Made by a program: the position numbers and the translations under genes. The notes beneath the pieces were generated by a model. It did not search any database. It had not been told where the DNA came from and worked only from the letters and a program-made list of their open reading frames with translations. Positions 55,440-64,000 of a stretch of 64,000 nt of DNA are shown here, one piece after another. Numbering within the stretch: the first letter of the stretch is position 1; the number at the start of each line of letters is the position of its first letter. Location of the stretch: positions 1-64,000 of the forward strand of contig NZ_AUWR01000001.1 in NCBI RefSeq assembly GCF_000455125.1, given 5' to 3'. This DNA is from Mycobacterium sp. UM_WGJ. Lineage in GTDB: Bacteria > Actinomycetota > Actinomycetes > Mycobacteriales > Mycobacteriaceae.

Positions 55440-56897
55440 CTATGGCCCCAGCGGAGCCCGGTGTCGCTTGTCGCGCGCTGGGACTCCATTGGGACCGCCG
55501 ATGGACTGCGCATAGTTTGCCACTGCGAACGCCACCGCCGCACCGGTTAGCGCCAAAGCGCGCTGATTGATTTTCTCGACCGTGTCACCGGGGCCGCGGT
55601 AGTTGGGGTCGAACGCCGCGCCGGGCTTGCCGCCCCACAGTCGGGCCTGAGCGGTGGTCTTGAGCTGGGAAGCACCGCTAGTGATGCCCCCGATAGGCAC
55701 CCCTGCCACCACGAACGGGCTGTAGTCGGTGTCGCTGCTGAGCGGCATATCGGCGGGCCGCACGCCCACCAGGTTGAGGTAACCGGCCAGGGTGCGCTCG
55801 ATACCGCCTGATCCGACCGGCACGTCAGCGGGGGTGATGTCGCGGCTCGGCAGCGCGGACTGATCTCCGTCATAGGTGAAGAAGCCGGGGTTGGGAGAGG
55901 CGAGCATGTCGAAGTTCAGGTACAGGGCGATGTCGTTGAGCTGCTCGCGGTCTAGCCCGAAGACGTAGTCGCTGGAACCGCCGAGTTGTTGCTCCTCGGC
56001 ACCCCAGAAAGCGAACCGGACCGCGTTGGTCACCGCCGGCTCCGGACCGAGCTGCAGTGCGGTCTCCAACACCGCCGCCACCCCCGAGCCGTTGTCGTTG
56101 ATCCCCGGGCTGCCGAGTGCACTGTCGAGGTGCGCGCCCACCATCACGACGTCATGCGGCGAACCGCTTTTCGTCTGCGCCAAAACATTCCGAGACGTGA
56201 CCTTCTCGGTGTGGCCGTCCAGGACCAGCCGCACCGTTCCGGTCGCGCGACGCAACGCGTGGTCGCCGTCGCGTCCGGCCACCGCTACCGGCATGGTGAG
56301 TTGGTCGTAGTACTCCGGAGGGAACAGTCCGGCCGGCGCTCCGGTGCGGCTCGGCAGGCTCACCACGACCAGCGCGGCGGCGCCACGCTGGGCGGCCACG
56401 TTCTGCTTGACCACCACCGAGCACCCGGCGTCGCTGACCACCGCGATCCCCCCACGGGGCACCTTCGGCGGGTAGTCGGCCGCCGCGCAACCCGACGACC
56501 GCGTCGGGCGGACCACCGGACCACTGATCCCGCCGGCCGGTGTGCGCACCAGCAGCGAGGCCTGATCGACCGGGTAACCAACCCCGGCGACGGTCAGCGT
56601 GGGTTTACCGGCCGAGATGGTGTCCAACCGGATGAGTTCGGGCGTCACCACCTCGAAACCCTTGTCGCGCAGGGCATTGGCCACATAATCGGCACTGGCG
56701 TCGTACCCCGGCGTGCCGTCAGCCCGATTCCGTTGGTGTGTGTCGGCGATCTCCTGCAGTCGTTGCAGATGCGTCAGCATCCCCGCGACGGTGACCTGGC
56801 CCGCCAGCCGATTCGACAGCGGCGGCTGCACGGGCTCCGGCGAGCAGCCCGCCAGTACGCCGACAGCGACCAGCAGGGCTCCCGCCGGACGGATCAT
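55440..56897 (-). CDS. M28-family lipoprotein aminopeptidase paralogue, missing one zinc ligand
   Basis: 485 residues. Lipobox VLAGC (Cys18), a PA domain, then an M28 domain: GAHLDSALGSPGINDNGSGV (His and Asp), FWGAEEQQLGGS (Glu pair), LNFDMLASPN (Asp) and, where LpqL and other M28 peptidases have His, DPNYRGPGDT with Arg. The loss of that zinc ligand suggests altered or no catalysis. ATG 56897 overlaps the LpqL stop by four bases (ATGA), so it is coupled to it. In M. tuberculosis lpqM occupies this side of lpqL. Confidence 0.88.
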   Translation of the reverse strand: MIRPAGALLVAVGVLAGCSPEPVQPPLSNRLAGQVTVAGMLTHLQRLQEIADTHQRNRADGTPGYDASADYVANALRDKGFEVVTPELIRLDTISAGKPTLTVAGVGYPVDQASLLVRTPAGGISGPVVRPTRSSGCAAADYPPKVPRGGIAVVSDAGCSVVVKQNVAAQRGAAALVVVSLPSRTGAPAGLFPPEYYDQLTMPVAVAGRDGDHALRRATGTVRLVLDGHTEKVTSRNVLAQTKSGSPHDVVMVGAHLDSALGSPGINDNGSGVAAVLETALQLGPEPAVTNAVRFAFWGAEEQQLGGSSDYVFGLDREQLNDIALYLNFDMLASPNPGFFTYDGDQSALPSRDITPADVPVGSGGIERTLAGYLNLVGVRPADMPLSSDTDYSPFVVAGVPIGGITSGASQLKTTAQARLWGGKPGAAFDPNYRGPGDTVEKINQRALALTGAAVAFAVANYAQSIGGPNGVPARDKRHRAPLGP

Positions 56898-58402
56898 GGC
56901 TGGGTGAGGATGTGGCGGGTGCGATCGTCGCGCACCGGGACCCCGTTGCGGCCGCTGAGATCCTGGGCGTACAGCCCGACGGAATAGGGCACTCCGCCGC
57001 CGTTGATGGCCAGTTCGTCGCGGTCGATGTTCTCGATGGTGTCGCCCTTTTGGTGATAGTTCGGGTCGAAGGGCTCATCGGCGGCGCCGCCCCACAGCTT
57101 GGCCTCCTCGGGCGACTTCTTCACCTCCGCACCGGAGAACAACCCGCCGGAGGGGATACCGGCCTGGGTGAATCCGTCGTAGTCGGAGCGGCCGTCGAAC
57201 GAGGTGTCGCGCGGCTCCTTGCCGGCCGACTTGAGGTAGGCGACCATGGTCCGCTCGATGCCGGCCGAACCTTCCGGCACCACCGGCTGGCCGCGCTTGT
57301 CCGCCGGCAGCGACTGGTCGCCGTCGTAGGTGAAATAGCCGGGATTCGGCGAACCCAGCATGTCGAAGTTCAGATACAGCGCGATGTTCTTGAGTTGCTC
57401 CTCGTCCAGCGACTCGACGTACTTCCGCGAGCCGATCAGGCCGAGCTCTTCGGCGCCCCAGAAACCGAACCGCACTGCATTGCGCACCTCGGGCGAATCT
57501 CCCAACTGCAAAGCGGTTTCCAGCACCGCGGCGACGCCGGAGCCGTTGTCGTTGATGCCGGGGCCCTCCGGAACGCTGTCCAGGTGGGCTCCGAGCATGA
57601 CCACGTTCTCCGTTGACCCGCTCTTGGTCTGCGCAATCACATTGCGGGACGGGATGTCGTCGGTGTGCGCTTCGAGCTTGACCGTCATCGCCCCGCGTCC
57701 GTCGCGCAGCATCGCGCCGTCAGCCTTGGTCACGCTCACCACCGGAACCTTGACCTCGGTCTGCTCACCGAGGGTGCCGCCCATCTTCGGTTCGTCGACG
57801 CTGTCGGCCACCACCATCGCCACCGCGCCCAGCTCGACGGCGACGGCCATCTTCTCCTTGAACGGGCAGGTGCCGCGGTCTACCAGTACGACGGCGCCTT
57901 TGACCGTCAGCCCCTCGTAGTCTTCGGCGCTGCAGCCGGGGCTGTCGTCAGCCGGTGCCGCGACCAGCGGACCGGTGACCCCCTCGGGCGGTGTCCCGAG
58001 GCTGTACATCAGCGCGCGGGCTTCGACTGTTTTGTCGCCGAGGTGCACCGAGCCGGGCTCGGATTTGAACACTCGCGCGGTGAACTCCGGGGTCTGGACG
58101 TCGAAGCCGTGATCACGCAAGGTGCTGGCCACGTACTCGACGCTGGCGTCGTAGCCCGGGGTGCCGATGGCACGGGTGCCGTTGTTGGCGTCGGCGATGT
58201 CCTGCAGCTTCTGCAGGTGCGCCATCATGGCGTCGACCGTGACCTTGTCGCGCAGGCTACTGGCGAACTCAGCGGCCGCGGCGGGATCTGCTCCCTGCTC
58301 GGTGTTTTCCGGCGTGCGGCTGCAGCCGGCGCTGAACAGCGCACCGACCAACACGGCGCCGAGGGCAGGGATCAACTTCGACTTGTAGTCCACCGACCCC
58401 AC
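56894..58402 (-). CDS. lpqL: LpqL lipoprotein aminopeptidase (M28)
   Basis: 502 residues, close to Rv0418 (500). Lipobox FSAGC (Cys27), PA domain, and an M28 domain with all expected ligands: GAHLDSVPEGPGINDNGSGV, FWGAEELGLIGS, LNFDMLGSPN and NYHQKGDT (final His). Expected to be an extracellular zinc aminopeptidase releasing N-terminal residues from peptides. The start is GTG 58402 and is uncertain because several in-frame GTG codons follow. Co-transcribed with the downstream paralogue. Confidence 0.92.
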   Translation of the reverse strand: MGSVDYKSKLIPALGAVLVGALFSAGCSRTPENTEQGADPAAAAEFASSLRDKVTVDAMMAHLQKLQDIADANNGTRAIGTPGYDASVEYVASTLRDHGFDVQTPEFTARVFKSEPGSVHLGDKTVEARALMYSLGTPPEGVTGPLVAAPADDSPGCSAEDYEGLTVKGAVVLVDRGTCPFKEKMAVAVELGAVAMVVADSVDEPKMGGTLGEQTEVKVPVVSVTKADGAMLRDGRGAMTVKLEAHTDDIPSRNVIAQTKSGSTENVVMLGAHLDSVPEGPGINDNGSGVAAVLETALQLGDSPEVRNAVRFGFWGAEELGLIGSRKYVESLDEEQLKNIALYLNFDMLGSPNPGYFTYDGDQSLPADKRGQPVVPEGSAGIERTMVAYLKSAGKEPRDTSFDGRSDYDGFTQAGIPSGGLFSGAEVKKSPEEAKLWGGAADEPFDPNYHQKGDTIENIDRDELAINGGGVPYSVGLYAQDLSGRNGVPVRDDRTRHILTQP

Positions 58403-58429
58403 GTTAGTGGGTAGGAAGCTGATGCGAAG

Positions 58430-59188
58430 TCAGGCCCGGCCGCCGCAACGCACGACGAGCAGCTCGGCGACCGCGGCCATACCGGCGGCGTTGGGGTGAA
58501 AGGGCCATGGCCGCCACGGCAGCGGCAGGCCCGCTCCCACCGTCCAGGCTCGCGCCGACCAGGGATGGTGCTCCCGGCTGGCATCGCCGGCGCGGATGAG
58601 CTCACAGCCGGTGGCGGCGGCCGCCGCGGCGGTGTGGCGCTCCAAACCGTGGGCGACGTGGCGGGCCAGCGTCACGACGTCCTCGGGCAACCGCCCGGCG
58701 CTGACCCCGGCCGGTGGCAGCAGAGTCAGGTAGTCGACGAAGAACACCCGAGCCTGCGGTGCGCGGCTCCGCACGGCCGCGCCGACGGCCCGCAGCGCCG
58801 CTTCGACCTCGCCCAGCGCCTGCTTGCGCTGCCCAGGGTCCAACAGCGCGGCCACGGCGGGCAGCCGCTGGAAGATCCCGGGCAGCGTCGCGGCCATCAA
58901 CAGCGGCACGTAGCCGACATCGTTGCCGCCGATGGTGACGGTCACCAGGGACTCCGAACCGTCCAGCGCGTCGATCTGGGGTGGCGCACCGTGTTGGCGC
59001 TCCTTGAGCAGATGGGCAGTCGTGGCGCCGGAGAACGTGACGTCAACCAGATCGAGGTTCAGCCTGCGGGCGACCAGGTGCGGGTAGTTGCGTGCTGAGC
59101 GGCCCGACGCCCGCGGCGCGCCGGCGGCACGAGGCCGGATTCCGGGTCCGGCCGCCATCGAACTCCCTAAGGCGACATAGCGATTCAT
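58430..59188 (-). CDS. SGNH/GDSL-like hydrolase
   Basis: 252 residues with SGNH blocks: I RYVALGSSMAAGPG (nucleophile Ser near 10), II the FSGATT region (oxyanion Gly), III VTIGGNDVGY (Asn), and V PFHPNAAGM (catalytic His). There is no signal peptide. Family members are lipases and esterases. ATG 59188 with GGCGGAGAG upstream. Lies upstream of lpqL in the same direction with 28 bp between, so may be part of that unit. Confidence 0.88.
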   Translation of the reverse strand: MNRYVALGSSMAAGPGIRPRAAGAPRASGRSARNYPHLVARRLNLDLVDVTFSGATTAHLLKERQHGAPPQIDALDGSESLVTVTIGGNDVGYVPLLMAATLPGIFQRLPAVAALLDPGQRKQALGEVEAALRAVGAAVRSRAPQARVFFVDYLTLLPPAGVSAGRLPEDVVTLARHVAHGLERHTAAAAAATGCELIRAGDASREHHPWSARAWTVGAGLPLPWRPWPFHPNAAGMAAVAELLVVRCGGRA

Positions 59189-59267
59189 CGACGTTGCTCT
59201 CCGCCGAGCGGGAATCCGGCGAAGCGACATGGCGCCGACGCATCGCGGCGTTCACCCTCGGCGGGCA

Positions 59268-60215
<948 letters not shown>

Positions 60216-60219
<4 letters not shown>

Positions 60220-61232
60220 TGCTGTACTCCAACCGGAAGTAGTTCGGACACAACCTGTTCGGCGGTCCATGGTGCCAGCAGGAACCCGTTGCGGCCATGC
60301 CCGGCAGCGACATAGGTCCGGTCGTCGAGACGATGCACCAGCGGCAGGTTGTCCGGCGTCATCGGCCGCAGGCCCGCGGCGCATTCGGCCAGCTCATACT
60401 CCCCCAGCGCCGGAACCAGCGCGCAGGCGTCGTCGAGCAGGTCACGCACCCCGGAGACCGCCGGCGCGGTGTCTCGGCCGTGCTCGTACTGGGTAGCCCC
60501 CACCACCACACCATCGGGACGCGGCACCAGATAGACCGCGCGACCGTGCACCCGCGCTCGGATCACCCGCTGCGGTGGCGGCAGGCAGCCTTTGCGCCAG
60601 CGCAGCCGCAACACCTCGCCCTTGACCGGGCGGATCGCCAGGCCGGGCCACAGCGCGGGGGCGTCGATGCCGTTGGCGATCACCACCGCATCGTCGGTGG
60701 CCACTTCGGCGAGGTCTCCCACCGGTGGGGCCCAACTGACGCCCAGGTCCTCGCACGAGTCGACCAGGGCGGTGACCACCGCGCGGTTGTCCACCGCCAA
60801 CTCGGTGGGGGCCCGGAAACCGTGCCGAATGGTGCCGGCCAGCAGCGGTTCGATGTCACGGGCGGCGGATTCCCAGATCACCGGGTGGCCCTGCGCGGAC
60901 AGCCAGTCGGCGACAGTGCGCAAGTCTGCGACGTCGGCGCGGTCGGCGGCCACCACCAGCGATTCGCGCGCGGTGACAACCTGGGCCGGCAGCCCGTCGA
61001 GGAAGTCGTGCCACAGCTCCAGCGAGCGCAATCCCAGCCGCAGCTGCCGGTCCTCGCCCGGCCACCCCTCACTGTGCGGGGCCAGCATGCCACCTGCCAC
61101 CCAGGAGGCGCCGTATTCGGTGGTGCGGTGCACCCGCACCGACCAGCCGGCCCGGGCGGCCTGCCGAGCCACCGACAGCCCGATGACACCGCCGCCGATC
61201 ACGGCCAGCGAACCGAGCGAGGGTCCGGGCAT
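60216..61232 (-). CDS. thiO: Glycine oxidase ThiO
   Basis: 338 residues (Rv0415, 340). FAD amine oxidase producing the iminoacetate used in thiazole formation. FAD motif VIGGGVIGLSVARQAARAG at the N-terminus, substrate region ASWVAGGMLAP, and LRPMTPDNLP then GHGRNGFLLAP near the end. ATG 61232. No TPP riboswitch can be seen in the 61-bp gap to the divergent thiE. Confidence 0.94.
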
Positions 61233-61293
61233 GTGCTGCTCCCTTCCACCTGCTCGCGTGTCAACACACCAAGCTAGCCGCTAGCGTCGCGGT

Positions 61294-61995
61294 GTGCACA
61301 AACCCTCCGGCCGACCCCCCAGCCCGCCCTCCGACCGTCGCGCCCGACTCGCGGATGCCCGGCTCTACCTGTGCACCGATGCCCGCCGGGAACGCGGTGA
61401 CCTGGCCGAGTTCGCCGATGCCGCGCTGGCCGGTGGCGTCGACATCATCCAACTGCGCGACAAGGGTTCGGCGGGCGAGCAGCGGTTCGGCCCGCTGGAG
61501 GCCCGCGGCGAACTGGCGGCGCTGGAGATCCTGGCTGACGCCGCGCGACAGCACGGGGCCCTGCTGGCGGTCAATGACCGCGCCGACATCGCCCGTGCCG
61601 CCGGTGCCGACATGCTGCATCTGGGCCAAGACGACCTGCCGCTGCCGGCGGCGCGCGAGGTCATCGGGCCGCAGATGCTGATCGGCCGGTCGTGCCATGA
61701 CCGCGATCAGGTCAGCACGGCCCTGTCCGAGCCGGTCGACTACTTCTGCACTGGGCCGTGCTGGCCCACGCCGACCAAGCCGGGCCGATCGGCCCCGGGG
61801 CTGGAGCTGGTGCGGTTCGCCGCCGACGCGGGCCAGGCCAAGCCGTGGTTCGCCATCGGCGGTATCGACCTCGAGCGGCTGCCGCAGGTGGTGGCGGCCG
61901 GCGCCAGCCGGGTGGTGGTGGTGCGCGCGATCACCGCTGCCGAGGACCCCCGGGCCGCGGCGGCGGCACTGCGGGCCGGGCTGACCGGGGCGTAG
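61294..61995 (+). CDS. thiE: Thiamine-phosphate synthase ThiE
   Basis: 233 residues (Rv0414c, 222). Joins HMP-PP and thiazole phosphate. Motifs are [25 protein letters not shown], the Asn-Asp in [29 protein letters not shown] and the phosphate-binding [14 protein letters not shown] 61294; GTG 61292 is out of frame. Divergent from thiO, convergent with mutT3. Confidence 0.95.
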   Translation: MHKPSGRPPSPPSDRRARLADARLYLCTDARRERGDLAEFADAALAGGVDIIQLRDKGSAGEQRFGPLEARGELAALEILADAARQHGALLAVNDRADIARAAGADMLHLGQDDLPLPAAREVIGPQMLIGRSCHDRDQVSTALSEPVDYFCTGPCWPTPTKPGRSAPGLELVRFAADAGQAKPWFAIGGIDLERLPQVVAAGASRVVVVRAITAAEDPRAAAAALRAGLTGA

Positions 61996-62008
61996 CGGGC
62001 GGCCGGTC

Positions 62009-62482
62009 TCAGCCGGGCAGTTCCAGCCCGCGCAACAAATCCCAGCTGGCGGCGAAACCCGGATGCAACGGCAGCCCGGCGACGTCATGTTCGTCGACCC
62101 ACCGCAGTTCGGTGCTCTCTCCATTGGGCACCACCGGCAGCAACTCGTCGGCGTCGGCGACGACGGTGGTGTAGGTCCAGCTGGTGCCACTGGCCGACGC
62201 GGTCACCACCGCCGCCCGCACGATGATCCGCTCGGCGGGCAGGCCGGCCTCCTCCTGCGCCTCCCGGATCGCGGCCTCTTCAGCGGTCTCGTGGCTGTCG
62301 CGAGCGCCGCCGGGCAGCGCCCAGGTGCCGCCCTGATGGCTCCACCAGGCGCGGTGTTGCAGCAGCACGGTGCGGGCACCATTGGGCCGGGGAGCCCGCA
62401 GAAGCAGCCCCGCCGCACCGTGCCGGCCCCAGAAGCGGACGCCGGTATCGGAGATCGCCCACCCATCGCCGTCACCACGCAC
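62009..62482 (-). CDS. mutT3: NUDIX hydrolase MutT3
   Basis: 157 residues. The NUDIX box (GX5EX7REXXEEXG) is intact at about 59-81, in the ALPGGARDSHE through REAQEEAG region. MutT-type enzymes hydrolyse oxidised nucleotides such as 8-oxo-dGTP; other NDP-X substrates are possible. GTG 62482 is the first start in frame. The M. tuberculosis protein (Rv0413) is longer as recalled, so the N-terminus may be shorter here or begin upstream of a sequence I cannot resolve. Confidence 0.88.
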   Translation of the reverse strand: MRGDGDGWAISDTGVRFWGRHGAAGLLLRAPRPNGARTVLLQHRAWWSHQGGTWALPGGARDSHETAEEAAIREAQEEAGLPAERIIVRAAVVTASASGTSWTYTTVVADADELLPVVPNGESTELRWVDEHDVAGLPLHPGFAASWDLLRGLELPG

Positions 62483-62647
62483 GCTTGGAAGCGTATCGGG
62501 GCGGGCAAGGTCTCGGTTCTGGCGAGATCACGCGACGTTTTCGACAACAACCGGCCCGAGAGTCCGCGCAGACACCGCCCACGCTCTTAGAATCCCTTTA
62601 TTATCGTTGGTGCCGCGATCAGCCGCAGGGATGGAGCCTGAACAGAC

Positions 62648-63967
62648 GTGACCGTTGAGTTGGCGCACCCGTCAACCGAGCCAGCGGGGTTACGGTCGCC
62701 GACCGAACCGGCCAGACCCCGATGGTGGTTCTTCACCACCACCCCCGGCCGCATTCTGGCCATCGGACTCATCCTCGCCGCCCTCGGCGGCCTCAGCGCC
62801 TTCGCCACCGCCACCACGATCAACAACCGGCAGAACACCCTGACCACGGTGCTCGACCACACCGAGCCGTTGGCGTATGCCGCCGGGCAGCTCTACACCA
62901 CCCTGTCGGTCGCCGACGCCGCGGCAGCCACCGCATTCATCGCCCAGGGCGAACCGCGGGCGGTGCGGGAACGCTACGAACAGGCCATCACCGCCGCCGC
63001 GGTGGCAGTGACCAGGGCCTCCGGCGGTCTGGACGACGAGCCACTGCTGCAACTGCTGGGCCGAATCAATGCGCAGCTGGCCGTCTACACCGGTCTGATC
63101 GAGACGGCCCGGACCAATAACCGCTCGGGTGATCCAGTCGGCTCGTCGTACCTGTCGGAAGCCTCCGAGCTGATGCAGCACACCATCCTTCCCGACGCCC
63201 AGCGCCTCTACCAGGCGACTTCGGCGACCGTGGACGTGCAGACCACGGCGTCGACGCGGGTTCCGGCACCGGTGATTTTGGTGGTCGCGACCACCGTGCT
63301 GTTCGGCGCGTTCGCGCACCGCTGGCTGGCCCGACACACCCGGCGCCGGATCAACCCCGGTCTGGTCGCCGGTGGCCTCGCGATTCTGTTGATGGTCATC
63401 TGGGTCGGAACGGTGCTGGTGATCTCCACCGCGGGCAGCCGCACCGCCAAGGACACCGGCGCCGAGTCGCTCAAAGAGATCACCAATCTGGCGATCACCG
63501 CGCAGCAGGCCCGTGCCGACGAGACCCTGTCGCTGATCCGGCGCGGCGACGAGGAGACCCGCAAGCAGACCTTCTACCAGCGCATCGACACCATGCAGGA
63601 GCAGCTGCAGGAGTATCTGGAGCGCGGCGACGCGGTGGACAAGGCCGACCTGGCCAACGCCGGGCAGCTGCTGGCCCGCTGGCGGCAGGCCAATGATCGG
63701 ATGAACGCGTACATCAGCGTCGGCAACTACCGGGCCGCCACCCAGGTCGCGCTGGGAGGCAGCGGCGACGACTCGACGCCGGCGTTCGACCAGCTCGATG
63801 CGGCCCTGGACAAGGCGCTGCAGCACAGTCGCAATCAGCTGCGCGGCGATGTCCTCAACGCCCGCCGGGTACTGTCGGTGGCCCCGGTGGGCGGCGCGGT
63901 ACTGAGCATGGGTGCCGCGATCGCGGTCGCGCTGGGCTTGTGGCCTCGACTGAACGAGTACAGATGA
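62648..63967 (+). CDS. Two-helix sensor-like membrane protein (Rv0412c-like)
   Basis: 439 residues, identical in length to Rv0412c. Membrane helices at about 34-56, 206-225 and 240-262 enclose an extracellular helical domain; a further domain at 270-410 is all-helical (LKEITNLAITAQQARADETL ... ALDKALQHSRNQLRGDV) with another helix at the C-terminus. It resembles the sensor part of a chemoreceptor or four-helix-bundle protein with no HAMP or kinase part. In M. tuberculosis it lies beside glnH and pknG and probably senses amino-acid signals for PknG. GTG 62648. Overlaps the next gene by four bases. Confidence 0.9.
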   Translation: MTVELAHPSTEPAGLRSPTEPARPRWWFFTTTPGRILAIGLILAALGGLSAFATATTINNRQNTLTTVLDHTEPLAYAAGQLYTTLSVADAAAATAFIAQGEPRAVRERYEQAITAAAVAVTRASGGLDDEPLLQLLGRINAQLAVYTGLIETARTNNRSGDPVGSSYLSEASELMQHTILPDAQRLYQATSATVDVQTTASTRVPAPVILVVATTVLFGAFAHRWLARHTRRRINPGLVAGGLAILLMVIWVGTVLVISTAGSRTAKDTGAESLKEITNLAITAQQARADETLSLIRRGDEETRKQTFYQRIDTMQEQLQEYLERGDAVDKADLANAGQLLARWRQANDRMNAYISVGNYRAATQVALGGSGDDSTPAFDQLDAALDKALQHSRNQLRGDVLNARRVLSVAPVGGAVLSMGAAIAVALGLWPRLNEYR

Positions 63968-64000
63968 TGATCCAACGTCGGCCCCGGTTGCTGCTGTGCG
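63964..64000 (+). CDS. glnH: Start of next gene, probably glnH-like lipoprotein (5' end only)
   Basis: Twelve codons visible, MMIQRRPRLLLC, starting within the stop of the previous gene (ATGA). The sequence looks like the start of a signal peptide. By conserved order it should be glnH, a solute-binding lipoprotein acting with the Rv0412c-like protein and PknG. The identity rests on position only. Confidence 0.5.
   Translation, partial: MMIQRRPRLLLC

Overview
The window is high-GC actinobacterial DNA and almost certainly from a Mycobacterium. Gene order from the prolyl-oligopeptidase-like gene to the right edge largely follows, on the reverse strand, the M. tuberculosis segment Rv0457c to Rv0411c as I remember it: groEL2, a dehydrogenase, moeA2, psd, pssA, a two-domain AAA ATPase, a LON-domain protein, a YbdK-type ligase, sodC, virR, a DUF3263 protein, def, a GNAT, xthA, ctpH, thiC, thiD, lpqL, thiG, thiS, thiO, thiE, mutT3, the Rv0412c membrane protein and the first codons of a glnH-like gene. 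It is not M. tuberculosis itself, because several blocks are interposed. No tRNA, rRNA, CRISPR array, transposase or prophage was seen.

Layout. 1-12.9 kb: two aldehyde dehydrogenases, an S9 peptidase, membrane proteins, DinB and VOC enzymes, a D-aminoacylase-like amidohydrolase, a methyltransferase, an aldo/keto reductase, two tandem FMN-barrel paralogues, and a metallo-beta-lactamase/CobU fusion. 13.0-14.8 kb: groEL2 with a terminator-like hairpin and two CIRCE operators. 14.8-21.7 kb: an interposed block with an M24 peptidase-like protein, an SF2 helicase, and a two-gene PH-domain (YdbS/YdbT-like) locus apparently split by a MarR/F420 cassette. 21.8-29.8 kb: SDR, moeA2, psd, pssA, a secreted chorismate mutase, a DUF222-HNH protein and a CDC48-like ATPase. 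29.8-33.6 kb: a VOC-SRPBCC fusion, a P450, a TetR regulator and a mycofactocin-type SDR. 33.7-45.1 kb: the conserved virR/sodC block transcribed leftward and the def-GNAT-xthA-ctpH block transcribed rightward. 45.1-45.9 kb: an apparently gene-poor stretch that on the minus strand carries an M-box (Mg2+) riboswitch with its own promoter, a short upstream ORF and a small protein gene. 45.9-51 kb: a DHA2 transporter divergent from a TPP-riboswitch-controlled thiC-thiD-hydrolase operon. 51-55.3 kb: fabH, a 59-residue gene, a Baeyer-Villiger-type monooxygenase and a double-TetR regulator. 55.4-64 kb: two tandem LpqL-type lipoprotein peptidases, one lacking a zinc ligand, an SGNH hydrolase, the thiGSO/thiE cluster, mutT3 and an Rv0412c-like gene.

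Functional themes are thiamine synthesis in two clusters (thiC-thiD; thiO-thiS-thiG with thiE), phosphatidylethanolamine synthesis (pssA and psd), protein quality control (GroEL2, AAA ATPase, def), envelope and oxidative defence (SodC, VirR, CtpH), and F420 or mycofactocin redox chemistry.

The most unusual signals are two families of short dispersed repeats of about 46 and 41 bp that lie between genes and also in frame inside ctpH and the S9 peptidase gene; the M-box unit with a strong Shine-Dalgarno upstream ORF; the LpqL paralogue with a His-to-Arg change at a zinc site; and several unusual fusions or splits.
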